From contig OY783195.1 of NCBI GenBank assembly GCA_963678675.1, forward strand, positions 13,986,505 to 14,050,504: 64,000 bases of DNA. The letters are read 5' to 3'. The notes beneath the pieces were generated by a model, which worked only from the letters and a program-made list of their open reading frames with translations, ran no database searches and was not told the DNA's origin. The translations under genes and the position numbers were made by a program. Shown here in pieces: positions 1-9,754 of the stretch (position 1 is its first letter; every line of letters starts with the position of its first letter). The stretch is from Xiphydria camelus. Lineage: Eukaryota; Arthropoda; Insecta; Hymenoptera; Xiphydriidae.

Positions 1-770
1 TTCTAAAAAATTATATTTTTTTTTCAGATTAAGCAGCTAAAAAAATACAACTTTTTTGTCTCTTGACATTACTTCGTACCTCACTTCGTTTTTGAGGAAA
101 AAAAATATTATTCGTGAGACTGTCCCCCGGGACGCTACTGGAACTCATAATTATCTTCTAGTTAGTGTTAACTTAGCGTCTTATTACAATAAACAACAGT
201 GCCAAATGTCAACAAAATCGGCACAAGGATCTTTGAGATATTATTAAAAAACCGATTTTTTAAAATTTTGACGTCCTGTATCTTGAAAATCAGACATTTT
301 AAGACACATGTTAATATGAACTTTTCTACTGGAAATAGATTCAGTAATGTGCCCTTGCAATTACGGCCTATCATTAAGTAACACCCTGTATATTTAAATA
401 AATATAGTGTATGTAGTGTAGTGTATATAGTGTATGATAGAGCCCTAAAAACTGAAGAATACGTTTATATTATTATTATTTCTTACTGTATGGCCTTGGC
501 CTTTTACATTATTAATCGCACCCTAATCCCCCTTGCATATAAATCTATAAAATATGAAAATAGAAAATTCTTAAATTGTACTTATGAAAAACTAAGGAAA
601 CCCGCGCGTATGATTTGTATCAATCATTGTTCCGCTTGAATACCTTTATATTTTACTTTTGTACATTTTATGAGAAAATATAAAATCTTATTAATTATTA
701 TTAATCTTATTATTCATTATTAATCTTATTATTCATTAAAAGTAACATTTCAGGTTGATTGGGCATAAAT
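1..770. other. AT-rich non-coding stretch, repeat-derived
   Basis: No convincing gene is seen. The part around 180-390 ends in ACACCCTGTATA, a terminal motif that recurs on several TIR elements in this window, so it is probably the end of an old DNA transposon. The short open frames on either strand have no recognisable domain. Confidence 0.4.
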
Positions 771-774
771 AGGG

Positions 775-935
775 TTGCCCAATTGGGGCCCAATTGGGCG
801 GCCCAAATTGGGCATAGGTTGGGCGGAGCGTTACAAGCCCAACGAAAGCCCAATTGGACACTGATTGGGCTGCCCAATTGGCGCCCAACTAGTAATTGGG
901 CAGCCCAATTGGGCCCCAATTGGGGCCCAATGAAC
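775..935. repeat. CCCAATTGGGC word cluster
   Basis: The short palindrome GCCCAATTGGGC and close variants occur about a dozen times in ~160 bases, in both phases and with variable spacing. It is neither a simple tandem array nor a normal microsatellite. Open frames on both strands here follow from the self-complementary word and are not coding. Confidence 0.8.
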
Positions 936-939
936 ATTT

Positions 940-1190
940 CCACACGGGAGGGTCTCCTCGCGAGTCGAAATTTTTCCCCTACTTTGATGGCCACAGCACC
1001 TCCACTGGGTAGAAACTATGGCATTGAAAATAGTGTCTCCTCGTGCGTCGACATTTTGCCCCTACTTTGATGGCCACAGCACCTCTAGTGGCTAGAAGCT
1101 ATGGCATTCAAAATAGGGTCTCGTTGCGAATTAAAATTTTGCTTCTATTTTGATGGCCAAAGCCCCTTTACTGTGTCAGAGTTTCGGATT
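940..1190. repeat. ~100-bp imperfect tandem repeat, about 2.5 units
   Basis: Each unit runs from a GGGTCTC-like start through 'CCCCTACTTTGATGGCC' and 'AGAAGCTATGGCATT' before restarting. The same unit reappears at 1755-2005 in inverted form. Function is unknown; it looks like a dispersed satellite or the body of a MITE. Confidence 0.65.
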
Positions 1191-1194
1191 TAGA

Positions 1195-1750
1195 ATATTT
1201 TCAACATGAACGGCTTAGAAAAATTTCGGTCTCCTGCATAGGTATAGGGACTTGAAAATATATTTGTGAATAAATGAACAAAAATGGTAATTTGTTCAAT
1301 TATTAAATCAATAAATTATTTCGAGTCTCCAGAGTATGTTGAGCAAGTTATAAACTATATTTTGTATTGTTTATTTATATTGTTTATTAAAGATCACAGA
1401 TTATTATAGTAAATCAGAAAATTAATTAATGTAGGATGAATAAACATTCATATAATTATTTATTTATTAATATCAATTTGCGTTTATGCAAGAATATTTA
1501 TCAAAAGATGGAATTATAAATTTAGAAAAATGTTGAGAAAAAAATAATACAATTATAAAATCTTATTTATTCGAGCTCTTTCTTATTGACTGGAAAAGTA
1601 GCATACATTTGTACATCAAACTTCATAAGAACACCAATAGTAATACTCTTAATATCACAGGATCGCGCAGCAGATGAGGACTCGAGGACACCGACCGATC
1701 AACGAAGTTAACCAGCAAAAATTGCGGACATTAGTTAGATGGGTGACCGC
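1195..1750. other. AT-rich spacer, nothing recognised
   Basis: The composition is strongly A+T rich, with no open frame of note, no RNA gene and no clear repeat. Confidence 0.4.
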
Positions 1751-1754
1751 CCGA

Positions 1755-2005
1755 GTCTGAAAGTTTGCCCCTATTTTGAAGGCCAGAGCCTTTCCATTGA
1801 GTAGAAGCTAAGGTAGTAGTAGGTTCTCGCTCTTTGTTATTTTGCTTCTACTTTGAAGCTAAAAGTGGAAAATGCGGAAATTTGTCCGATTTTAAGCTTC
1901 AAAGTAGAAGCAAATAACATAGAGCGAGAACCTACTTTGAATGCCTTAGCTTCTACTCAATGGAGAGGTTTTGGCCATCAAAATAGGGGCAAAATTTCTA
2001 CTCGG
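1755..2005. repeat. Palindrome built from the 940-1190 unit
   Basis: The left half carries 'TTGCTTCTACTTTGAAGCT' and the right half its complement 'AGCTTCAAAGTAGAAGCAA'. The outer parts ('CCATTGAGTAGAAGCTAAGG' against 'CTTAGCTTCTACTCAATGG') also pair. The arms are about 110 bases around a short spacer near 1870-1890. The open frame at 1853-2047 is a by-product of this repeat. Confidence 0.7.
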
Positions 2006-2010
2006 GAATA

Positions 2011-2435
2011 TTGTACCGCGAGTAACACGAACCCTCGCGTAAGGTGAAGGCGCGAAACTTCCACGTGCCATCCTCGCAACATTAAAAGAAATCGATCAGC
2101 GAAAAGCGAAACGTCGTTTCCGCAGGAAACCACCGACCGTTCGTTACCCGATCACACCTCCAAGACATGATAATTCAACGCATTCCTTCTCCTTCCATTT
2201 TTCAGGAGGGACCTCACCCAGAACGAAGTCGAGTGCAAGTATTGGTTGCCTTCCCGGAGTAGGGGTTAATTAGTCGATTATAAAAAGGGAATTCTGGATG
2301 CCCTCGCGTTCGTTGTTCTTCTTCACCCATACGATCCAAGTGTTAACAAATCTTACTGTGCTCCATAGTGATTATAATAAAGTTCAGATAGAAGTGACTG
2401 TGGACTTGTGATACCTCGCACCCTATTCATTTTCG
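2011..2435 (+). mobile_element. Possible solo LTR of a retrotransposon
   Basis: The stretch starts with TGTACCGCGAG and has a TATA-like TATAAAAAGGG at about 2279, a downstream AATAAAG at about 2376, and an end near CTCGCACCC. The first ~70 bases recur at 5947-6015, as expected for a dispersed LTR end. No gag-pol reading frame flanks it and the exact right end is uncertain. It could also be a Pol II promoter fragment of another repeat. Confidence 0.4.
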
Positions 2436-2496
2436 GAGGATTGTATGATGAGAGATAGAGAGACCCAAGGCCTAAGGAGGCAGGGAGGGAGGGAGG

Positions 2497-2500
2497 AACG

Positions 2501-2552
<52 letters not shown>
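2497..2552. repeat. (GA)n microsatellite
   Basis: A GGGA-rich lead-in at 2480-2510 is followed by an uninterrupted GA dinucleotide run. A Ser-Leu repeat in a minus-strand open frame across it is an artefact. Confidence 0.9.
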
Positions 2553-2554
<2 letters not shown>

Positions 2555-2649
2555 CTTCTGTGATATAGAAACTCGTGAGTGCATCCCTGATCCCCATTGC
2601 TTTCCCCGAGTCAGTAGTTAGTGGTCTATCGAGTTGTCCATGACGTGAT

Positions 2650-2800
2650 AATAACCCCTTTTTGATGCATCGGCCGAGACTGGTCAGAAAGATCGCGGGT
2701 TCGATTCCCGCTATATGGAAGGTTCCGATCATTTGCTCGCGTAGAGAGTGCCGGATATTAGGTTCAATTCCTAAAATTTAGCTTGGTGCTATCCGAACTG
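2650..2800 (+). other. tRNA-like B-box sequences, possible SINE remnant
   Basis: Two T-arm-like hairpins lie about 80 bases apart. One is GCGGGTTCGATTCCCGC at about 2696 (five-base stem, TTCGATT loop) and the other is TTAGGTTCAATTCCTAA at about 2760. A plausible A box precedes the first, but no full cloverleaf with an anticodon arm can be drawn. A tRNA-derived SINE or degraded tRNA is more likely than a functional tRNA gene. Confidence 0.3.
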
Positions 2801-2935
2801 ACCAGCAGAATATAAATACCACTAATTATTATTAATTGCCTTATTTGAAAAAAACAAAACAAAAATTATTACAAATTATATCAAAATTATATCAAATGAT
2901 CAATATCAATTATCAACTACAAATGATCAAATATT

Positions 2936-3205
2936 ATGTCAGATTCTGAAAATAATCCCATAAAACAAACTAGAAGGAAAAACCAAGTAATACAAATTCC
3001 ACAAACTCCTACACAAACTTCCACAGATTTTAGCGAAAGTTTTCTGGAAACTTCTATAACAAGCATAAATCGCCCAAGTACTGACAATTCAGATAACTCG
3101 AATACAATGACCATAGCAAACAATCAAAAAATTTGTCTTCAAACTGCAATAGACATTGTACCTCGTTTCAAAAAAAGGGGTTGGCATTTTAAAAAATCAA
3201 TTTGA
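2936..3205 (+). CDS. Uncharacterised 89-residue Ser/Thr/Asn-rich ORF
   Basis: The frame opens with ATG and encodes a hydrophilic protein rich in Ser, Thr, Asn and Gln, with no domain I recognise. Its last ~10 codons overlap a Helitron-derived fragment that begins near 3195, so the natural C-terminus has probably been replaced by repeat sequence. It could be the N-terminal exon of a transposon or gag-like protein, or chance. No splice donor is obvious at its end. Confidence 0.2.
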   Translation: MSDSENNPIKQTRRKNQVIQIPQTPTQTSTDFSESFLETSITSINRPSTDNSDNSNTMTIANNQKICLQTAIDIVPRFKKRGWHFKKSI

Positions 3206-3368
3206 CGTTGATATGACATTGAAGGTCATGGTCAAGGTCAAATCCAATATGACCATCGGGTAGCCAGGGAAAAATCCTAAAAGTTTTGTATTAAACATTT
3301 TTCTCTAAAATGATTTCCCGCTGAGATAATCAGCCGTACCGGGACTATTTGAACACCCTGTATAATAA
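3195..3368 (-). mobile_element. Helitron-derived fragment
   Basis: In reverse complement this segment matches the part of the Helitrons at 13070-13170 and 15020-15150. That part includes 'TTTTAGAGAAAAATGTTTAA' and the phrases around 'TCAAATCCAATATGACCA'. It also carries the ACACCCTGTATA edge of the Helitron's internal unit. No Helitron 5' or 3' terminus is present, so this is a truncated piece in inverted orientation. Confidence 0.7.
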
Positions 3369-3529
3369 GTACTAACAAGCTTCAACGAACCGATCCTAAA
3401 TAAATCTTTCCAAAAAGTCTGAATCCAAATTTCAAATCAAAAGCAGCAGACTTCCAAAATCCGAATTCAAATTCCAAACCCCGATCAGGTATAAAACCTT
3501 ACGAAGTGCGCAAAGAAGCCAGTCACAAA

Positions 3530-4405
3530 ACCGAAACGCTTCTGAAGAGATAATCAGACAGCAAGGAATTGAAATGGAATTACCATACGAACCAACGTCC
3601 AGACAAGTACACCAGCTATCATACAACAATATCTGGAATGGACATGGAAATTCGAAGAGAACGTCTTCCACCTCCGAGAACTCTTCACCCAGGAATACCC
3701 GGATGACGAAGCTTGGGACGAACCTGAGTTCGTCATGGAGGGATTCCGGGAAGTAATCTGGGGCGAATACAATGAAGCTCTCGAAGATCACGAGTACCAG
3801 CAAGCCCAAAGAGAAAAGGAAGAGGAATGGAGAAGCCGCATCGTGCCACCTCCACCAGATCGCTCCCACCTGAAGCGCTTGGACATTTCCATCTACACTC
3901 CAGAGGAATGGCAGCGGCTGGACTGGCCTCGGCAGCTGGCGGACCTTAAGCCGGGTCTTCACTGCGCGAAACAGTTTCGCGAGTGTTGGGACGAAACGTT
4001 TCGGGTTCCAGGCGAAAATAAGGTGAGCCGCCAGTTTGCGCGAGACAATGGTGCCGGCGAAATACACGGTGCACGTTCATACTGGCGGCAACTCGGAAGG
4101 CGAAGCTCTTTGATGCGCGATCGAAAACCGACTGACGTTTGGCTCACTTCGAAACATACTCGCGAAACAAGTTTCGGGATGAGTACAAAGTATACACGAG
4201 GCGAGACTAGTTTCGCGAAACAGTTTCGCGCAGTGAAGACCCGGCTTTAAGACTTACGAGCATCGAGTCCGGGACCCCTTAACCTACTGGCAACGCTTCC
4301 CAGACGATGAGGACAGTGCAAATGAAGAGGAAGAGTGGGAACTGACAGAGAGAGAGAAGAAATGGACTGGAACCGAGCGTACAAGAAGGAGAATCTGTAA
4401 TCCTA
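3530..4405 (+). pseudogene. Acidic, Glu/Arg/Trp-rich ORF interrupted by a MITE
   Basis: The frame that reads through 3600-3946 (ATG at 3735 is internal) encodes a highly charged protein with motifs such as EEEWRSRIVPPPPDRSHLKR and DISIYTPEEWQRLDWPRQL. It is cut at 3946 by a 298-bp MITE and resumes in the same frame at 4250, ending TERTRRRIC before running into low-complexity sequence. A second problem lies near 3590, where the reading frame changes. I do not recognise the family. High charge and the surrounding repeats suggest a gag-like or other transposon-encoded protein, but a lineage-specific host gene cannot be excluded. Confidence 0.4.
3949..4246. mobile_element. PIF/Harbinger-like MITE, TTA target duplication
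   Basis: The TIRs begin AGCCGGGTCTTCACTGCGCG and match at both ends. The flanking TTA at 3946-3948 and 4247-4249 is a 3-base target duplication of Harbinger type; a TTAA reading is also possible. The inside is full of GCGAAAC/GTTTCGC inverted words and encodes nothing credible. The insertion lies inside an open frame, and the flanking halves remain in phase. Confidence 0.8.
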
Positions 4406-4535
4406 TCTATCCCTATTTTTTCCTTTCTACAAGTAAATTCCTTCCACAAATTATTTCCCTTAATAACTCGTTTTGCTCACTTTTCTTTGTTAATTACGCT
4501 AATCCGTTATATATTTAATTACTGATTTAATTATA

Positions 4536-5519
4536 CACAGGCACACAAAAAAAAGGTCTTGTTCCCAGAACCAGACCAGCATATCTTTATGTTTTTGGGG
4601 TCGCTGAATCCGAATCCGGTGTCCGTTTGTCTCCATCACGTCACATTTTTTTTTAATCTCAAAAAACCATCAATAGATCATGATTTCCAAAAAGTTAATG
4701 GACTTAAACCAAATTCGCTATAAGGAGTTTTTTGGGTCGCTGATCACGAATCTGAAATCGGATTTCAAAAATTCAAGATGGCGGATCCAATATGGCGGAC
4801 GAGATTTTTGAAAATCGACGGATTCATGCCGAATTTGGTATAAAGAGGTTTCTTGGGTCGCTGATCATGAATCTGAAGTCAGATTTTAAAAATTCAAGAT
4901 GGCGGATCCAATATGGAGGACAAGATTTTTGAAAATTTTGAATTTTTGTAAATATAACTTCATATTCGTCATTAGCGATCGAAAAAAAACCCTATACCAA
5001 ATTTAGCATGAATTTAGCACGAGATTTTTGAAAATCGACGGATTCATGCCAAATTTGGTATACGGTTTTTTTTTCGATCGCTAATGACGAATATGAAGTT
5101 ATATTTACAAAAATTCAAAATTTTCGAAAATCTTGTCCTCCATATTGGATCCGCCATCTTGAATTTTTTAAATCTGACTTCAGATTCATGATCAGCGACC
5201 CAAAAACCCCCCTTGTACCAAATTCGGCATGAATCCGTCGATTTTCGAAAATCTCGTCCGCCATATTGGATCCGCCATTTTACATTTTTGAAATCCTATT
5301 TCAGATTCGTGATCAGCGACCCAAAAAAACCCCTATAGCGAATTTGGTTTAAGTCCATTAACTTTTTGAAAATCATGATCTATTGATGGTTTTTTGAGAT
5401 TAAAAAAAATGTGACGTGATGGAGACAAACGGACACCGGATTCGAATTCAGCGACCCCAAAAACATAAAGATATACTGGTCTGGTTCCGGGAACAAGGCC
5501 TTTTTTTTGTATGCCTGTG
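4536..5519. mobile_element. 984-bp near-perfect palindromic (foldback) element
   Basis: The ends are CACAGGCA...TGCCTGTG, flanked by TTATA at 4531-4535 and 5520-5524. The two halves are reverse complements along ~480 bases around a centre near 5030. Each arm has internal ~120-bp subrepeats containing 'AAGATGGCGGATCCAATATG'. It has no coding capacity. Its outer sequence (poly-A/T, then AACCAGACCAG) resembles that of the palindrome at 9984-10607, so the two belong to one family. Confidence 0.85.
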
Positions 5520-5524
5520 TTATA

Positions 5525-5945
5525 GATTTTACAAACATTTCTAATCACAACTTAATTTTATTTTCAATATAATAATCAATTTTTTTTATAATCATCTATA
5601 ATTTAGTAATCCGTTAATCATTAAATTTAATAACTCATAAATATATACAATTTTTGTTAACTTCTTTAAATATTCGAGATACAGTTTTAAGGAAATAATC
5701 TACGAACACGGCTACAATAATAATATACATTCTAACTAAATTTTTTCCAAAAGAGGGATATGAACCCCAACCTTCACGTTAGGCTCACCTGACGTTCAGA
5801 CTTAAGGGGGGAGGTGTAACGTCTTAACGTAGCCGTTTTCATGGAATAAAACGCAGCGGCGAACAAGGCGATAGAATAAAGAAAATAGAATAGCGACGAG
5901 CAAGGCCGCTATGAAGATCGGAACGCCGACTCCGCACAGAGCCAA
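5525..5945. other. AT-rich non-coding spacer
   Basis: No gene or RNA is seen. The minus-strand open frames at 5802-6072 overlap the LTR-like fragment and have no domain. Confidence 0.35.
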
Positions 5946-5946
5946 T

Positions 5947-6018
5947 AGTGTACCGCGAGTAACACGAACCCTCGCGTAAGGTGAAGGCGCGAAACTTCCA
6001 CATGCCATTCTCGCAACA
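5947..6018 (+). repeat. Second copy of the 2011-2085 LTR-like end
   Basis: Starting at TGTACCGCGAGTAACACG, ~70 bases match 2011-2085 with two or three differences, ending in CTCGCAACA. Sequence on either side differs, so this is a truncated copy. Confidence 0.7.
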
Positions 6019-6344
6019 GTACATTATAAAGGTGAATGGTATACGTGGCTGTGGATAATTCAATAAACCCATTTTTAATAGTGGGGATAGTCTAGCTATT
6101 ATTAAAAAAGACTTTTCTTTTTTGTAAGAGCTTCTACATATTTTATTGCTTCTTCAGTCAGACTGACTGAAATAACAATAGAATATTGAGAAAGCTCTCA
6201 CAAAAAAATAGTCTTTTTTTATAATATTTGGTCTATTCTTTTTAATATCGTGATTTTGCCTGTTTACCGGCAAATTCCCAATGCAGGGCTTTCCTGAAGC
6301 CGTCATATAAACCTTACTGGTAATTTGCATAGCCATTACTAGCC

Positions 6345-6640
6345 CTAGAGCTTGGTTGTTTGCGGGGCCGCAATCGGTACATATTACTTGTGCCACACCG
6401 TCGCCTCGTACCAATGCCGCGCAGATTGGGATCTGTACCGGGCAACGAACGTCGGCCCACTTATCGGCCGGGCGGACATGGTCATATGTAAGCCACTATC
6501 GTATGCCGATATCGGCGCATTGACGAGATTGTCGGCAAACAATCACTTGCCGACGTTGGCCAGTAACCTTTGTGTTTCTTGGGAAATTGCATATATCATT
6601 TTCCACAACGTGGGTGCGGGTTATCAGTGATTCAAAATGG
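6345..6640. repeat. Palindromic-word-rich island (GCCGAT/ATCGGC)
   Basis: A G+C-richer island in AT-rich surroundings, dense in GCCGA, TCGGC, TGCCGATATCGGCGCA and related short inverted words with irregular spacing. The texture is like the CCCAATTGGGC cluster at 775-935 but with another core. Open frames on both strands reflect this symmetry. Confidence 0.5.
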
Positions 6641-6644
6641 ATAT

Positions 6645-7245
6645 TCCAATATATTTTAATCGATATATCGATGTATTTCGAGCCGCTGAACATGGTTTCA
6701 AATATTGGATTTGACCAATTCGGTCAAAATCAACTGACTGACTGCGAGAGGTTCTTTCCAGGATGATTTATTTAAACTCTCATCTATATTCCTACGTACT
6801 TTCACCAGCACATAAAAGAAATGGAGGAATGGTATCAGGGACGATGGGACGTCAACATGACGGCTGACTCAGTAGTGACTGTTGGACTTTAAAATGGGAT
6901 ATAAAGCCCGAACATTCAAAATGGAAGAGGAACCCATTGCGCAGATTTTTCGACAATAACCGGGTAAGGTATCGGAGAAAAAAATGGTGAATATCTTTTA
7001 AGTTTCTCAAATTCAACTGCGAAAATTGAGATTGAATTTTTTCAACGAAAACCAGCTACAACACGACTCGTCAAATCTAGCGTTAAATTTCCGTTCAGCG
7101 ACTCAGAGTACATAGGAATATATATGTAGATGAGAGCTTAATAAATCATCCTGAAAAGAACCTCTTAGTCAGTCAGGTGATTTTGACTTGGTTGGTCAAA
7201 TCCAATATTTGAAACCGTGTTCAGCGGCTCAAAATACATCGATAT
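6645..7245. repeat. ~600-bp inverted-repeat element
   Basis: 'CGATGTATTTCGAGCCGCTG' near 6668 pairs with 'CAGCGGCTCAAAATACATCG' near 7213. Pairing continues inward through the GGTCAAATCCAATATTTGAAA region and the 'GATGATTTATTTAA' region, giving ~150-base imperfect arms. It is non-coding and probably a MITE. The sequence at 7246 continues with ACAGGGTTGTCC, another repeat end. Confidence 0.65.
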
Positions 7246-7249
7246 ATAC

Positions 7250-7670
7250 AGGGTTGTCCAGGTTTAACATAATTAATTTTGATATGTGATAGAACAACAA
7301 CAACAAAGTAGACTTTCATAAGAAAATTTTAACATTAAATATGTTTATGTTCCCGTATATGGGAGGACATTTCTAGGTTTTCAACGAGCCAGTTTCAGAC
7401 GGATATGTCGCCCCCACTCTAGCGCTCTCGACCCGGAAATCCCCCACTCTAGCGCTCTCGACCGTGTGTATGTAGTAGACTGACAAGGGGAGGGCTTGAC
7501 CCATGGGACACCGATTTGAACGGCACTTGGTTAAACGGTAGCCAAAAGAGTCACAAATAACCCCCTAAAGCGGTTGCTGCCAATGCGGCTTCGTTTATTT
7601 ATAAATAGTATTTTAGTTTTTACGCTGCCGGAGCGGACGATAGTGGTCTGATTTTAAACGACAGTTTCCA
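7250..7670. other. Non-coding, mixed repeat remnants
   Basis: A short direct duplication, 'CCCCACTCTAGCGCTCTCGA', occurs at about 7411 and 7443. No gene was recognised. Confidence 0.35.
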
Positions 7671-7675
7671 CAGCG

Positions 7676-7758
7676 GCGCGGTGGCGCAGTGGTTAAGGGT
7701 AAGACTTACCACGCGGTGGACTCGCGCGGGTTCGATTCTTGCTACGGGCAGTTTTTCT
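7676..7758 (+). other. tRNA-like sequence, probable SINE head
   Basis: The sequence has a good A box (TGGCGCAGTGG) at about 7681 and a B box (GGTTCGATTC) at about 7729, with spacing typical of tRNA-type Pol III promoters. A T-run terminator follows at 7753. The acceptor and anticodon stems do not pair well, so a functional tRNA is unlikely. A tRNA-derived SINE promoter or decayed tRNA gene fits better. Confidence 0.45.
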
Positions 7759-7964
7759 TTTTTTTTCGTTTTATTTATTTCTATATTGTGAAATAGTAAT
7801 TTCTATTGCAGATATAAAAAAATGTGCTGAAAAAATTAATTTTGAAGAGGAAATGAAAATGGGAAAAATCATTCAAACGAAAAATATTTTCTAGTATTAA
7901 ATGTTTTTGATTTATTCTTATTTCTATATATATATTTGTCTAATGTGTAGTTCGGGGCCATTTT

Positions 7965-8215
7965 TGTACACCTAACAGTTACTTCGGGGACATCTGGCTA
8001 CTTCGGGGACCGTCTTCAAAGTTTTCCACCATATTAGGGGTACTTTGAGGACTGTCCCCGAAATCTCCATTATACACTGTTTGGTTACTTCGAGGACTTA
8101 AAACATCGATGTTACTTTGGGGACAGTCCTCAAAATAATTATACATTGATTGTGTAGTTTGGGGACTGTCCTCAAAGTAACAGTGCTATCGGATAGGATT
8201 ATTTGAGGACAAATT
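7965..8215. repeat. Left iteron cluster, GTTACTTCGGGGAC motif
   Basis: At least eight copies of GTTACTT(C/T)GGGGAC or its complement, in both orientations and with one- or two-base variants, lie within 250 bases. The same motif recurs at 11515-11605, 13265-13300 and 22540-23185. Subterminal arrays like this are typical transposase-binding regions of large DNA transposons. That the motif plays this role here is inference. Confidence 0.65.
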
Positions 8216-9754
8216 TGGAATAAAGTGTTAAATATTAGATTAGTTAACAGAATGTTAGAACGTTAAATGTTCTGCTCGAGTATTTGAAATTTTAAAGTTA
8301 GTCGTTAAAGTTAGTTCAATTAGGGGGGACCTCTCTTTTCATTTTTTAAAATTCCTAACTTTGCAGGATCCATCAACAAAGAGAAGCACGTTAATTAAGA
8401 ACTCGATACAGTTTCGTGCTAAATATATTTGAAGCGTAACTTACCGAGTGTACCTACATATATCAGCGATAGTTAGATTTCAGTGTGTTAAACCATTGGC
8501 AAATTGTATGTGAATGCAATGTGAGTGTATGTACATATACATATGTCCCCCCCTAAAGGCACGTACATGCACTCACATTCTGTTTAAGGACATTGTCCTT
8601 ATAGTAATTCAAGATTGTTGTTACACATTGAAATCAATATCAGTAGTAAAAGAAGCAAAAGTTACTTGTAAATCGGATACTACTTTCAGTCTGTAACAAT
8701 GGTTTCGAAAAATTTGGGGAATTTCACCGAAAACACGAATGATCATTCATTAAGACTTCCTAAAATTCTTCACTATTATTTAAAAATTCGCGATTTCAAG
8801 GTTAAACCAAAACCAATACCTCGATCTGCCCTGTTGAAAGCTATCGGGAAAAAAATCAGACGTTTTAAACTTTTACGTACTACCTATAAACGGCTTGAGC
8901 GCTGTCTAAACATTGCTGAAGTCAAATTCAATCATTAATATCCAGTGTTAGCACGCGTAAAAGTAGTCTATACTATAAAAGAAAGAGTATACATCAGAGC
9001 AGCGAGCAATCCTGCGAGTGCGAGCGGTTGCGACGTTACCTATAGATATCGCATTTATTCGCACTCCCAAAATGCAGCTCTACGTACTTACATGATTAGA
9101 CATGTAGTGGTGACTGACACGATCTTTCGAAACGTTCGCTGGGGAGTGCACGCCTCCACCACCAATCATACGATGCTGTTGAAGTGGCGTAAAGCCCTAT
9201 GAATCACACGAGTACGAGTGAGAACGCCGATTAACCGTTAGTATACGTAACGGCCGTCCTAGACTTGTTGCACATTTTCATATCGTATCGCCGTTGCGTA
9301 TCGATTTATTCATAAGAGGCGATGGAAGGCGGAAATTTTTTTTCCCGTATCGTTGCTACGTACGTACTCAACGTTATGCGTATCAAAAACGAGATACGTA
9401 CGTATAATACAGCAGCGCTGCGAGTAAAGGAGAAAAATTTACTGCGTTGCGCGCGCACCGTATCGCATTTTAAATTAACACCTAGTAACAGGGATACGAT
9501 GCGAGAAGTATACGTTTATAAGCAAACCATCTGCAATGCCACAAATAAAGAACACTATCCTCACGGCTTAAGAGTAACCATGGAAAATATAAATAAACAT
9601 GAAAAGATTATAAGAACTAACGATAGATATTCGGTTTGGAAGCGGCCGATGAAATCACAGCGCAGACCTTTTACCTATTGAAATTGACGTACCGCGCAAT
9701 ATACATTGTAGACTGGTCTCGTCAAATGCGGCTGCCGGTATCGATGTTCCTATA

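Noticed and set aside
3432..4067. 211-codon minus-strand frame
   Set aside because: Antisense of the acidic plus-strand ORF and of a MITE; low protein-likeness.
7676..7758. Functional tRNA gene
   Set aside because: A and B boxes are good, but acceptor and anticodon stems do not pair; kept only as a tRNA-like SINE candidate.
8945..9202. 85-codon ORF with a near-identical mirror copy at 16715-16972
   Set aside because: Conservation is explained by the inverted duplication of the DNA. The neighbouring ORF copy is frameshifted, and no domain is seen, so coding cannot be claimed.
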